Source: JAYEJB01 sp034716415
GTDB lineage: Bacteria > Patescibacteriota > Patescibacteriia > SG8-24
NCBI GenBank assembly: GCA_034716415.1
Contig: JAYEJB010000069.1
Span: 1 to 25,804, forward strand
Reading direction: 5' to 3'
Length of the DNA: 25,804 nt
The notes beneath the pieces were generated by a model, which worked only from the letters and a program-made list of their open reading frames with translations, made no database searches and was not told the DNA's origin. This document shows, piece after piece, positions 18,221-25,804 of the stretch (position 1 is the stretch's first letter; each line of letters begins with the position of its first letter). The position numbers were made by a program, and so were the translations under genes.

Positions 18221-19435
18221 ATGGCAGTATCAACCGACAAGAAAAAAATCAGCCAACTCATGTCGCGGCGGGTGGCCGAGACCATCGTCGAGGACTCGCT
18301 CCGCCAGCGTCTGGAGTTCGGGAAGCCCCTGCGCGTCAAGTTCGGTGCCGATCCGACCGCGCCCGACCTTCATCTGGGTCATGTCGTACCGCTCAAGAAA
18401 CTTCGTGAATACCAGGATCTCGGACATCAGGTCGTCTTCATCATCGGCGACTACACCGCCCAGGTCGGCGACCCGAGTGGGAAGTCCAAGACGCGACCGC
18501 CGCTTTCCGCGGAGGACGCCAAGAAGAACGGCGAAACCTATCTGGCTCAGGTAGGCAAGATTCTCGATCGCGATCGTCTGGAGATCCGCTGGAATAGCGA
18601 ATGGTTCGGCAAGATGCAGATGAGAGACATCATCAAACTCACCTCGCAGTTCACCGTGGCGCGCATCATCGAGCGCGACGATTTCACTAAGCGCTTGAAG
18701 GGTGGTATCGACATCCATATGCACGAACTCTTGTATCCGATGATGCAGGCGTACGACTCGATCATGGTGGACGCGGATATCGAGCTCGGCGCGACCGACC
18801 AGAAGTTCAACATCTTGGCGGGCCGCGATCTCCAGCGAAAGATGGATAAACCGGAACAGGACGTCATGCTAATCGGACCTTTGCTCGTCGGCACGGACGG
18901 CAAGAAGAAGATGAGCAAGTCGCTCGGCAATTACATCGGTATCGCGGAGCCGGCTGCGGAAATGTACGGCAAGATCATGTCGATTCCGGATACCGTGCTT
19001 TGGGACTACTTCACGTTAGTGACCGATGTTTCCGAAAAGGAGATCGGCGAGATGCGGAGCGAGTGCGATAAGAGGAAGATGAATCCGCGGGACGCCAAGG
19101 CGCGTCTGGCGCGGGAGATCGTCACCGAGTTCCATTCGGAGGATGCGGCCAAGGACGCCGAAGAGGAGTTCGACAAGGTGTTCCGCCAGGGCGGACGTCC
19201 CGACGAGATCCCGGAACATCTGGAAGATGCCGACGAGGTGCCGCTAGTGGACGTGCTCGTGAACGCCGGACTCTGTAAGTCCAAGACTGAAGCGCGTAAG
19301 GTCATCGAACAGGGCGGTGTGAGGATAGACGATGACGTGGCGATCGATGTTACGGTGACGGTCGAGGCGACGGAGAAAGGCGTCGTCATCCAGAAAGGCA
19401 AGAGACACTTCATCAAGGTGCGCAAGAAAAGCTGA
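18221..19435 (+). CDS. tyrS: Tyrosyl-tRNA synthetase
   Basis: This 404-residue class I synthetase charges tRNA-Tyr. The HIGH-like motif is H51-L-G-H54 in DPTAPDLHLGH, the tyrosine-pocket region YPMMQAYDS and the ELGATDQKFN block are present, and KMSKS is at 230-234. A C-terminal S4 RNA-binding domain occupies about 340-402 (VDVLVNAGLCKSKTEARKVIEQGG). DPTAPDLHLGH and the S4 domain placement point to the TyrRS group with KMSKS (TyrZ-like). The ATG has no Shine-Dalgarno and follows a long C/T-rich leader. argS starts 2 nt after its stop, so the two synthetases form an operon. Confidence 0.96.
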   Translation: MAVSTDKKKISQLMSRRVAETIVEDSLRQRLEFGKPLRVKFGADPTAPDLHLGHVVPLKKLREYQDLGHQVVFIIGDYTAQVGDPSGKSKTRPPLSAEDAKKNGETYLAQVGKILDRDRLEIRWNSEWFGKMQMRDIIKLTSQFTVARIIERDDFTKRLKGGIDIHMHELLYPMMQAYDSIMVDADIELGATDQKFNILAGRDLQRKMDKPEQDVMLIGPLLVGTDGKKKMSKSLGNYIGIAEPAAEMYGKIMSIPDTVLWDYFTLVTDVSEKEIGEMRSECDKRKMNPRDAKARLAREIVTEFHSEDAAKDAEEEFDKVFRQGGRPDEIPEHLEDADEVPLVDVLVNAGLCKSKTEARKVIEQGGVRIDDDVAIDVTVTVEATEKGVVIQKGKRHFIKVRKKS

Positions 19436-19437
19436 TT

Positions 19438-21171
19438 ATGTACGCGTTGACCAAGGCGAAAGAGGAAGCGGTCAAACTACTCGAAACCGCGCTGCCTGAA
19501 GGGGCAGCGGTTTCAGTGGGTGACCTGGTGGAACCGCCGCAGAAGGATATGGGCGACCTAGCCTATCCGTGTTTCGCGCTGGCCGAGGATCTGTCGAAGA
19601 CCCTGAGCGGAGCCGAAGGGAAGAAGTCGCCGGCCGACATCGCCAAAGAGGTCGCATTGAAGATTGAAGCCAGCAGTCTCATCGAGTCTGCGCATGCCGT
19701 CGGTCCATACGTCAATTTCCGTCTCGAAAGGAGTGCGTTCTCTGCGGAGGTGGTCGGAGATGTGCTGGGTGCCGCGGATGGATATGGAAAGACGGATGAC
19801 GGTAACGAGCGATTGATCATCGAATACGGTCAGCCGAACACGCACAAGGAAGTCCACGTTGGACATTTACGGAACCTGTTTCTCGGTTTGTCTGTCGTCA
19901 GGATGCAGCAGTCTGTCGGTAATACGGTCATACCGGTCAACTATATCGGCGACGTTGGCGCGCATGTGGCCAAATGTCTGTGGGCCTACAAAAAATATCA
20001 CGAAGATGAGACGCCTGAACCGGGTCGGGAAGGAAAGTTCTTGGGTGGCATTTACACCGAAGCATCGCAGCGTATCGAAGAGGATGAGTCACTGAAAGAG
20101 GAGGTGTCAGAAGTTCAGCGTGTGCTCGAGGCGGGTGATTCCGAATGGACCGAACTTTGGAAGAAAACGCGTCAGTGGTCTCTCGATGAGATGGATAATA
20201 TTTTCGAGGAGCTTGGCTGTGATTTTACGCGTACTTATCTGGAATCGGAGGTCGAGGGTCCGGGCAAGAAGCTCGTAAAGGAACTGCTTGACAAGGGCAC
20301 TGCCAATAGAAGTCAGGGTGCGATCATCATGGACTTCGAGTCTGAGGGGCTCGGCGTGTTCCTGTTGTTGAAGTCAGACGGTAGTGCGTTGTACGCCACC
20401 AAGGAGCTCGCGCTCGCGCGGCTCAAGTTCGAAGAGTACGAGGCCGACGCCAGCATTCATGTCGTCGACGTCAGACAATCGCTCTATTTCCGGCAGTTTT
20501 TCCGGACCCTGCAGATCATGGGTTTCGACAAACGCATGGTGCACCTGTCGTATGATTTCGTGACGCTGAAGGATGGCGCAATGTCGTCACGGAAAGGGAA
20601 CGTCATCACTTATGGCGAATTTCGTGACGAGATAGTGCGAAGGGCGGCCGAAGAGACGCGGCGTCGGCACACGGAATGGGACGACAAGCGCATAAGCGCG
20701 ACTGCCTGGATCATTTCCGAGGGCGCGATGAAGTTCAGTATGCTCAAACAGGATAATGACCGGCCGATCGTGTTCGATATCGACAGCGCGTTGTCGTTCG
20801 ACGGATTCACCGGACCTTACGTGCAGTACGCGCACGCCAGGATGAGTTCGATATTGGGGAAAGTCGAGGAGTCATGGAGTCTGGGGGTCAAGGAGTATTC
20901 TGATTTTACGCCGGAGGAATTCGAAGTGTTGCGGAGGGTCGCCGTGTTTCCGGAAATCGTCTCCGATGCCGCGCGGGAATTCCGCCCTTCCCTTGTGGCG
21001 CAGTACGCATTCGAACTGGCCCAGGAGGCGAGCGCGTTCTATCGTGACGTGCCGGTCCTTAACGCCGTGCCTGACGACCGTGAACGCCGACTGGCGATTG
21101 TCCGGGCCGTCCGCTCTACGCTCGCACGAGCGCTCTTCCTGCTCGGTATAGAAGCGCCGGAAGAGATGTAG
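19438..21171 (+). CDS. argS: Arginyl-tRNA synthetase
   Basis: This 577-residue class I synthetase charges tRNA-Arg. It has the N-terminal Add-1 domain (about residues 1-100, with the typical DMGDLAYPCFALA), the HIGH-like H140-V-G-H143 in EYGQPNTHKEVHVGHLRN, and the KMSKS-equivalent M382-SSRKG387. The C-terminal DALR anticodon-binding domain (about 460-577) follows. The length is normal. The ATG is 2 nt after the tyrS stop with no separate Shine-Dalgarno, so translation is probably coupled. A terminator follows. Confidence 0.96.
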   Translation: MYALTKAKEEAVKLLETALPEGAAVSVGDLVEPPQKDMGDLAYPCFALAEDLSKTLSGAEGKKSPADIAKEVALKIEASSLIESAHAVGPYVNFRLERSAFSAEVVGDVLGAADGYGKTDDGNERLIIEYGQPNTHKEVHVGHLRNLFLGLSVVRMQQSVGNTVIPVNYIGDVGAHVAKCLWAYKKYHEDETPEPGREGKFLGGIYTEASQRIEEDESLKEEVSEVQRVLEAGDSEWTELWKKTRQWSLDEMDNIFEELGCDFTRTYLESEVEGPGKKLVKELLDKGTANRSQGAIIMDFESEGLGVFLLLKSDGSALYATKELALARLKFEEYEADASIHVVDVRQSLYFRQFFRTLQIMGFDKRMVHLSYDFVTLKDGAMSSRKGNVITYGEFRDEIVRRAAEETRRRHTEWDDKRISATAWIISEGAMKFSMLKQDNDRPIVFDIDSALSFDGFTGPYVQYAHARMSSILGKVEESWSLGVKEYSDFTPEEFEVLRRVAVFPEIVSDAAREFRPSLVAQYAFELAQEASAFYRDVPVLNAVPDDRERRLAIVRAVRSTLARALFLLGIEAPEEM

Positions 21172-21189
21172 GAATGATATAAGTCAATG

Positions 21190-21218
21190 AAAACGGGGGT
21201 ATTTATACCTCCGTTTTT
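21190..21218 (+). terminator. Terminator of the tyrS-argS operon
   Basis: AAAACGGGGGTA pairs with TACCTCCGTTTT with one G-T pair, followed by TTTTT, about 18 nt after the argS stop. Confidence 0.88.
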
Positions 21219-21236
21219 CGATCAGGACCTGCGCCC

Positions 21237-21264
21237 TTGATAAATCCGCGACAAGTGCTATAGG
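21237..21264 (+). promoter_or_regulatory. Promoter of the ketoacyl synthase gene
   Basis: TTGATA (21237-21242), 16-nt spacer, TATAGG (21259-21264), leaving a leader of about 80 nt without obvious riboswitch features. Confidence 0.5.
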
Positions 21265-21349
21265 ATTGATATACGGTGCGTGACTGGAGTGAGGTCGGGG
21301 TCGACGTCCGCAGTTCGCGTCAGAAGGTCTTTTCAAAAGGAGATGTGAT

Positions 21350-22435
21350 ATGGAGCGTGTCGAAATCGTGGGCGCCGGATACTATGTTCCGGATCGCGTC
21401 GTCACGAACGCCGAGATCTGTCGGATGATCCCCGGTTGGCCGCCTGACAAGCTGGGGTTGAAGACAGGGATTCTCGAGCGAAGGTTCCTGTGGGCGATGG
21501 ATGAGAAGAGTGGATACCCCATCGAGCCGACCGGGCCGGGCAAGGTCATCAAGAGCGGAGTCGACATGTCGGAGATCGCCCTGCAGAAGGCGCTCGACAT
21601 GGCTGGCATCGAGGCGGCGGAGCTCGACGCCCTGCTGCTCGTGACCTGCACTCCGGACGAGATCAACTTCGAGTCGGATGCGATGCATCTGGCCGATCGC
21701 ATGGGGGTCCGTCCGGACGCGAGGATCATACAGATCGACAGCGGTTGCGGTGGAGCGCTGTATCTCCTGTCCGAGGCGAAGGAGAAGGTCGAGAGCGGGC
21801 GCTACAAGTATGTAGCGCTCATTGCGCACAACCTCACCTCGGCGCTCGTGGACCGCGACATGTATGAGCGGTTCGTCCAGCGGGACGGCAGGAAGTTGGG
21901 TGCGTTCCTGTCGCCGTACATCTTCGGCGATGGCGCCGGCGTGCTGGTGCTCGGTCCGTGTTCGGATCCCGATAGGGGGTTCGTGAATTCTTGGGAACGA
22001 CAACGGCTGATCGAGTACATGTATCGCGAGGGTGGCGGCGGCCTGAAGCCGCCCGATTCTCCTCGCACTAGCAGAGTCGACCACGCCTTCATCATCGACG
22101 GCGGCCTGGTGTACAAGGAGTTCCCTGTCTACATGGGGAATTGCGTCAACGGCGTACTCGAGGGATATGAGCACCTGTTCCCGCAGATCCATCGGTTCTT
22201 CCTGCACCAGGCGAACATGCGGCTCGTCGAGTTGTTCGCCAAAAAGGCCAATCTCCCGATGGACCGCGTGCCGATGCACATGGACCGTTACGGCAACACC
22301 TCCGCCGCCGGCACCTTGATCCTCTTTGCGGAGGATCTGCAGGACGGCAACGTCGCGCTCGGCAGTGGTCAGCTCGTTCTGTTCGCCACCATCGGCGCGG
22401 GCGCGCATTACGCCGCGCACCTCATCAGACTCTAA
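21350..22435 (+). CDS. 3-oxoacyl-ACP synthase III family thiolase-fold enzyme
   Basis: This 361-residue enzyme belongs to the FabH/KAS III family, which condenses an acyl-CoA starter with malonyl-ACP or a related extender. The family triad is intact: Cys133 in IDSGCGGAL, His286 in FFLHQANMRL and Asn316 in DRYGNTSAAG. The N-terminal GAGYYVPDRVVTN and the terminal GAGAHYAAHLIRL are also typical. A Pro/Gly-rich insert GGGGLKPPDSPRTSR at about 228-242 and a long ERRFLWAMDEKSGYP stretch differ from E. coli FabH, so the substrate may be unusual, as in FabH-like OleA or natural-product synthases. Its Shine-Dalgarno AAAGGAG is strong. No acyl carrier, malonyltransferase or reductase gene is nearby. 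Confidence 0.85.
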   Translation: MERVEIVGAGYYVPDRVVTNAEICRMIPGWPPDKLGLKTGILERRFLWAMDEKSGYPIEPTGPGKVIKSGVDMSEIALQKALDMAGIEAAELDALLLVTCTPDEINFESDAMHLADRMGVRPDARIIQIDSGCGGALYLLSEAKEKVESGRYKYVALIAHNLTSALVDRDMYERFVQRDGRKLGAFLSPYIFGDGAGVLVLGPCSDPDRGFVNSWERQRLIEYMYREGGGGLKPPDSPRTSRVDHAFIIDGGLVYKEFPVYMGNCVNGVLEGYEHLFPQIHRFFLHQANMRLVELFAKKANLPMDRVPMHMDRYGNTSAAGTLILFAEDLQDGNVALGSGQLVLFATIGAGAHYAAHLIRL

Positions 22436-22445
22436 AGAGAGTCGC

Positions 22446-22480
22446 AGCTGTGCTATACTCTGTTATAGCACAGCTTTTTT
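22446..22480 (+). terminator. Terminator of the ketoacyl synthase gene
   Basis: A perfect 12-bp stem AGCTGTGCTATA/TATAGCACAGCT with loop CTCTGT is followed by TTTTTT. The T-tract directly abuts the ATG of the next gene at 22481. Confidence 0.93.
22451..22459 (+). promoter_or_regulatory. Extended -10 promoter inside the terminator stem
   Basis: TGCTATACT is an extended -10 (TGn plus TATACT) lying in the 5' arm and loop of the terminator. A start about 7 nt downstream would give a leader of some 15 nt before ATG 22481, with no Shine-Dalgarno. No -35 box is seen. Confidence 0.4.
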
Positions 22481-24139
22481 ATGCTGTTCGACGATTTCAG
22501 AGTAACCATTCTTGCGATTTCCGCAGTCGCCCTCTTGGGGTTGGCGATTCTTATTGTACTGATGAACAGGAAGCATTATGCGAACAGGCTGTTCGGTATC
22601 TGGCTGATGCTCGTGGCGGCGTGGTCACTCTCGCTCGCCTTTTTCTTTACCGCAGGCAGCGCGCCAATGGCGGAACTCTGGATGAAGGCGGCCTACTCCT
22701 CGGCGTTGATATGCATCACGATTTTCTTCTATTTCTCCCTGTGGTTCATCAATCAGTACGCCTTCAGTCGCTCCGTGCTCATCGCGGACGGGATGGCGCT
22801 GCTCCTTTTCTCGATAGTCATAATGGTCACGGATTTCGTGGTCATCGACATGGTGAGCACACCCGACGGTTACCAGACCATCCTGTGCCCCGTAGGTTGG
22901 TACATCTTCGCCATATCTCTGCTCGTCCATTTCCTTGCGGCACATCTGGTACTTCTGATGAAGTTCTTGAGCGCAAAGGGCATCGAGCGGCTTCAGCTCA
23001 AATACGTACTTATCAGTGTTTTCATCGGCGGTGAGATTTTCGGCGTCCTGTTCAACCTCATTCTTCCGTCGCCGGTCTTGAACAGCTGGACATATATCTG
23101 GCTCGGTCCCACGGCGTCTGCGGCGATCATCGCACCGAGTATCGCCTATGCGATATTGAGGAGCAAGCTGTTCAATACGAAAGGCTTCATCGCCGAGATA
23201 ATCGTCTTCTATACGATTTTTTTCATCGTGGTCGATGCGATGCTGGCGGATGAGCTGATGGAATTCATATTGCGTCTTGTCCTGGCGACCGGCGTGGTCA
23301 TCCTCGGTGCGGTATTGATTTTTAATATCCGGGCGGAAGGCCGGCAGAAACGCGAGTTGCAGCGTCTGACCAAGGAGCTCGCCGACGCCAACAAGAAACT
23401 CGAGGACAGGGATGAGATGCGGAGCGAGTTCATCTCGATCGCGTCGCACCAGCTACGGACGCCGGTGTCCGTCATGAAAGGATATCTGTCCCTGATGCTG
23501 GACGGTACTTACGGCAGGGTACCGGCGAAGATCAGGGGCAGGCTGAAACAGATGTACGAGATGAACGAACGGCTCGTCTTGTTGATCAACAACATGCTTA
23601 ACATGGCGCGCATCGAGAAGAACAGGATCGATTTCGGTTTCCGCGAGATTCAGCTCGATACCATCGCAGCGGAAGTGGTGACGGAGATGGCGTACAAAGT
23701 CGAACAGAAAGGGCTCGAGCTGAAGCTGAAACCACATAAGGCGAAAATTCCGGTTATCGTATCCGATGAGGAGAAGTATCGTGAGATCCTCATTAATCTC
23801 ATCGACAACGCGGTAAAGTATACTCAGATAGGTTCCATAGAGATCAGTTTCAGCGTCGATAATAAGAAGCGCCGCGTGACGGTCTATGTGAGTGACACCG
23901 GATCGGGTATGACCAAGGAGGATGCCGCGATGGTATTCGATAAGTTTTTCAGGGCTCGGACTCCAAACGTGCCGAAGGAAAGCGGTACCGGGCTGGGTCT
24001 GTTCATCGTCACTCGCTTCCTGAAGGGGATGGGCGGCAAGATCTGGATCGACAGGACCGAAGTCGGCAAAGGCACGACGTTCGCGTTCTGCATCCCTTTC
24101 AAACCTCCTGCCAAAAGTTTGAGAGACTCGAAGAAATGA
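22481..24139 (+). CDS. Membrane sensor histidine kinase with 7-TM-like N-terminus
   Basis: This 552-residue kinase has a hydrophobic N-terminal region of seven or more TM segments (about residues 7-282), resembling the 7TM input domain seen in many uncultured-bacteria kinases. A coiled-coil linker (about 286-312) leads to a HisKA domain with phosphoacceptor His323 in SHQLRTPVS. The HATPase domain shows the N box NLIDNAVKYT (439-448), G1 DTGSGM (472-477), the F box VFDKFFRA and G2 GTGLGL (502-507). It is thus predicted active, autophosphorylating and passing phosphate to an unidentified response regulator. The ATG at 22481 is needed to keep the first TM segment. The signal is unknown. Confidence 0.92.
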   Translation: MLFDDFRVTILAISAVALLGLAILIVLMNRKHYANRLFGIWLMLVAAWSLSLAFFFTAGSAPMAELWMKAAYSSALICITIFFYFSLWFINQYAFSRSVLIADGMALLLFSIVIMVTDFVVIDMVSTPDGYQTILCPVGWYIFAISLLVHFLAAHLVLLMKFLSAKGIERLQLKYVLISVFIGGEIFGVLFNLILPSPVLNSWTYIWLGPTASAAIIAPSIAYAILRSKLFNTKGFIAEIIVFYTIFFIVVDAMLADELMEFILRLVLATGVVILGAVLIFNIRAEGRQKRELQRLTKELADANKKLEDRDEMRSEFISIASHQLRTPVSVMKGYLSLMLDGTYGRVPAKIRGRLKQMYEMNERLVLLINNMLNMARIEKNRIDFGFREIQLDTIAAEVVTEMAYKVEQKGLELKLKPHKAKIPVIVSDEEKYREILINLIDNAVKYTQIGSIEISFSVDNKKRRVTVYVSDTGSGMTKEDAAMVFDKFFRARTPNVPKESGTGLGLFIVTRFLKGMGGKIWIDRTEVGKGTTFAFCIPFKPPAKSLRDSKK

Positions 24140-24155
24140 TCAACGATCAAGTCAC

Positions 24156-25751
24156 ATGATGCTTTCCGTACTCGCCGTCTATATATCGATATTGTTGGGC
24201 GTGCTGCTGTTCGGCGGCGGGTTGTGGTTGTATTTCGGCAATAGGACGCGGCCCGGGAACATCACCATGAGCGCCCTTCTTATCTGTTCCGGTCTGTGGG
24301 TGTTCGCTCATGTACTATGGCGGGTCTCCGAGGGGCCGACACAGCAGCTTTTCTGGCTGAAGACACTCGTCTTCATAAGTCTGATGCTACCGGTGCTGTT
24401 CCTGTTCTACGCGGTGACATATTTCAGGGGTCGCCTGCCCTCGTTGGCTTTGCAGGCCGCACCGCTCTTGCCGAATATGGTCGCCTTTTGGTTCATCTAT
24501 GGCACGGACCAGGTGGTTCAGCTCGGTCCGGGCAGGTCGGCCGTCTTCGGTCCGGGGGGGATGGTCTTGGCGATGCATTTCGGCATAGTCTACGCGGTCG
24601 CGTTATTAGCGCTTTTTGTCGTAGCCAGAACCGACAGGAAAGAACACCGTACCGCCATACTGACCTCTTTCGGTGGATCGGTGTTGGCGTTCAATTCGGT
24701 CTTTGCCGTGTTGGCGGGCGTGTCCATTTTCCAGGATTTTCATTTTTTCTGGCTGGCCAGCGTCGCGCTCACCGCAGGCATGCTCATCACCGCCATTCCC
24801 GCCATCGGACGCGTCATCCTTAAAGATCTAAGATTGCTCGGCGCCGAACTGTTCGTGCTGTTGTCACTCACCCTTATCGTGACCGATATCGTGGTTTCGC
24901 TGACACTTTTGGATTTCACCTTCCGGCTGGTGTTGCTGATCATCGTGATGTTCTACGGTGTGCTCGTCCTGCGTTCGCATCTTCGGGAAGTGCATAGGCT
25001 GCACCAGGCCGAATTGCTGAACAAGCGCATTGCGCACCTGAACAGGTCACTCGTCAAATCTGACAGGATGAAGACCAAGTTCCTGTCGTTCGCCTCTCAT
25101 CAGCTGCGCGCGCCGCTGACCGGCGTATTGAGTTATCTGGCTATGATGCACTCGGGCGATTTCGGAAAGGTCAATCCCAAGCAGAAGGAGGTGCTAGCCC
25201 TGAACGAGGACGCGGTGCGACGGTTGCGCGGCACGATCGAGACATTCCTCGATGTCTCGAAGATCGAGATGGGCGGCCTCGAACTGGACCGCACCGAAAC
25301 CCGCATGGATCAACTGTGCGCCGAGGTCGCAGAGGAACTCGGTCCGTCCGCGACGAAGAAGGGTATACGCATCAAGATGGATGTCAGCGGAGTGATTCCG
25401 CCCACCATGGCCGATTCCGGCAAGCTATATCACGCGATAGTCAATCTGATGGATAACGCGATCAAGTTCACCGGTCGGGGGAGGGTGGTCGTTTCGGTGA
25501 AGAGCGGCCGGGGTCGCGTCAGCGTCAGCGTTATCGATACGGGTAGCGGCATGGACGCGAAGCGGCTGAAGAAAGTCCGGCGCGTCCTTACGGACGGGCT
25601 GGAAGGGATCAGGTTCGAGCGCGAGGGCGGATCGGGACTCGGCATCCATATCGCCAGGACAATCGTCGAAGGTCACGGCGGAAAACTGACCGTGACATCA
25701 AAAGGCAAGGGCAAAGGAGCGACGTTTTCGTTTTGGATTCCGAAGGTTTAG
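24156..25751 (+). CDS. Membrane sensor histidine kinase, second of a pair
   Basis: This 531-residue kinase has the same architecture as the preceding one: about eight TM segments (residues 5-272), a coiled linker, and HisKA with His315 in SHQLRAPLT. The N box is NLMDNAIKFT (430-439), G1 DTGSGM (461-466) and G2 GGSGLGI (491-497). The segment between G1 and G2 is LKKVRRVLTDGLEGIRFERE and lacks the usual F box, so the ATP lid is atypical, though catalytic residues are present. The gene starts 16 nt after the previous stop without a Shine-Dalgarno and is probably cotranscribed. A tandem pair of related kinases could form heterodimers or act on one regulator; that is inference. Confidence 0.9.
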   Translation: MMLSVLAVYISILLGVLLFGGGLWLYFGNRTRPGNITMSALLICSGLWVFAHVLWRVSEGPTQQLFWLKTLVFISLMLPVLFLFYAVTYFRGRLPSLALQAAPLLPNMVAFWFIYGTDQVVQLGPGRSAVFGPGGMVLAMHFGIVYAVALLALFVVARTDRKEHRTAILTSFGGSVLAFNSVFAVLAGVSIFQDFHFFWLASVALTAGMLITAIPAIGRVILKDLRLLGAELFVLLSLTLIVTDIVVSLTLLDFTFRLVLLIIVMFYGVLVLRSHLREVHRLHQAELLNKRIAHLNRSLVKSDRMKTKFLSFASHQLRAPLTGVLSYLAMMHSGDFGKVNPKQKEVLALNEDAVRRLRGTIETFLDVSKIEMGGLELDRTETRMDQLCAEVAEELGPSATKKGIRIKMDVSGVIPPTMADSGKLYHAIVNLMDNAIKFTGRGRVVVSVKSGRGRVSVSVIDTGSGMDAKRLKKVRRVLTDGLEGIRFEREGGSGLGIHIARTIVEGHGGKLTVTSKGKGKGATFSFWIPKV

Positions 25752-25782
25752 AAGGGGAGCGTGACAACTGGAAGAGCGGGAA

Positions 25783-25804
25783 CTGTTCGGCGGATGCCGA
25801 ACAG
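25783..25804 (+). terminator. Probable terminator, cut by the window end
   Basis: CTGTTCGGC pairs perfectly with GCCGAACAG, loop GGAT, 31 nt after the kinase stop. The window ends at the last stem base, so the T-tract cannot be seen. Confidence 0.65.

Noticed and set aside
21320..22420. 366-codon open frame antisense to the ketoacyl synthase
   Set aside because: The opposite strand carries the full catalytic triad and a Shine-Dalgarno. The antisense frame is long only because of G+C-rich codon bias.

Overview
The window is a gene-dense bacterial segment with G+C-rich genes, canonical sigma70-type promoters (several TTGACA-like boxes with 17-nt spacers), mostly clear Shine-Dalgarno sites and TGA, TAA and TAG all used as stops. 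The mix of genes suggests an uncultivated bacterium of the Candidate Phyla Radiation (Patescibacteria), probably Parcubacteria-like. It includes many small membrane or zinc-ribbon proteins of unknown function, a TrmB-type regulator, an L,D-transpeptidase fused to an FG-GAP propeller, two sensor kinases with multi-TM N-termini, and purine-rich dispersed repeats that invade gene ends and even valS. The taxonomic placement is inference.

Layout. 1-1.6 kb (minus): an RluD-type pseudouridine synthase and a zinc-ribbon protein. 1.86 kb: tRNA-Ile with anticodon UAU. 2.0-3.5 kb: an AT-richer island bounded by direct repeats, holding a small membrane protein, a frameshifted lipoprotein gene and a perfect 44-bp palindrome. 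3.5-5.4 kb: a zinc-ribbon protein, three small membrane-protein genes (the middle one interrupted by an in-frame TGA) and a deoxyribosyltransferase-like protein. 5.5-9.35 kb: an apparent six-gene operon of propeller-L,D-transpeptidase, four charged or helical proteins (two of them paralogues) and a TrmB-family regulator. 9.4-9.66 kb: a probable structured RNA on the minus strand. 9.8-11.4 kb: an unknown protein and a degenerate T4 Rnl1-like RNA ligase lacking the nucleotidyl lysine. 11.5-13 kb: two tandem secreted paralogues of identical length. 13.1-14.7 kb (minus): tRNA-Val(GAC) and a DHH-family protein with degenerate metal motifs. 14.8-21.2 kb: valS, a small minus-strand membrane protein, and a tyrS-argS pair. 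21.35-22.4 kb: a solitary ketoacyl synthase III with an intact Cys-His-Asn triad. 22.5-25.75 kb: two related membrane histidine kinases with no response regulator in view.

The core of the window is translation (three aminoacyl-tRNA synthetases, two tRNAs, rRNA modification). The accessory parts concern the cell envelope: L,D-transpeptidase, secreted paralogues, small membrane proteins and sensor kinases. Three features deserve most attention: two apparent pseudoenzymes (RNA ligase fold, DHH fold), the 5.5-9.35 kb envelope operon, and the unexplained RNA at 9.4-9.65 kb. No CRISPR array, transposase, integrase or phage gene was seen.
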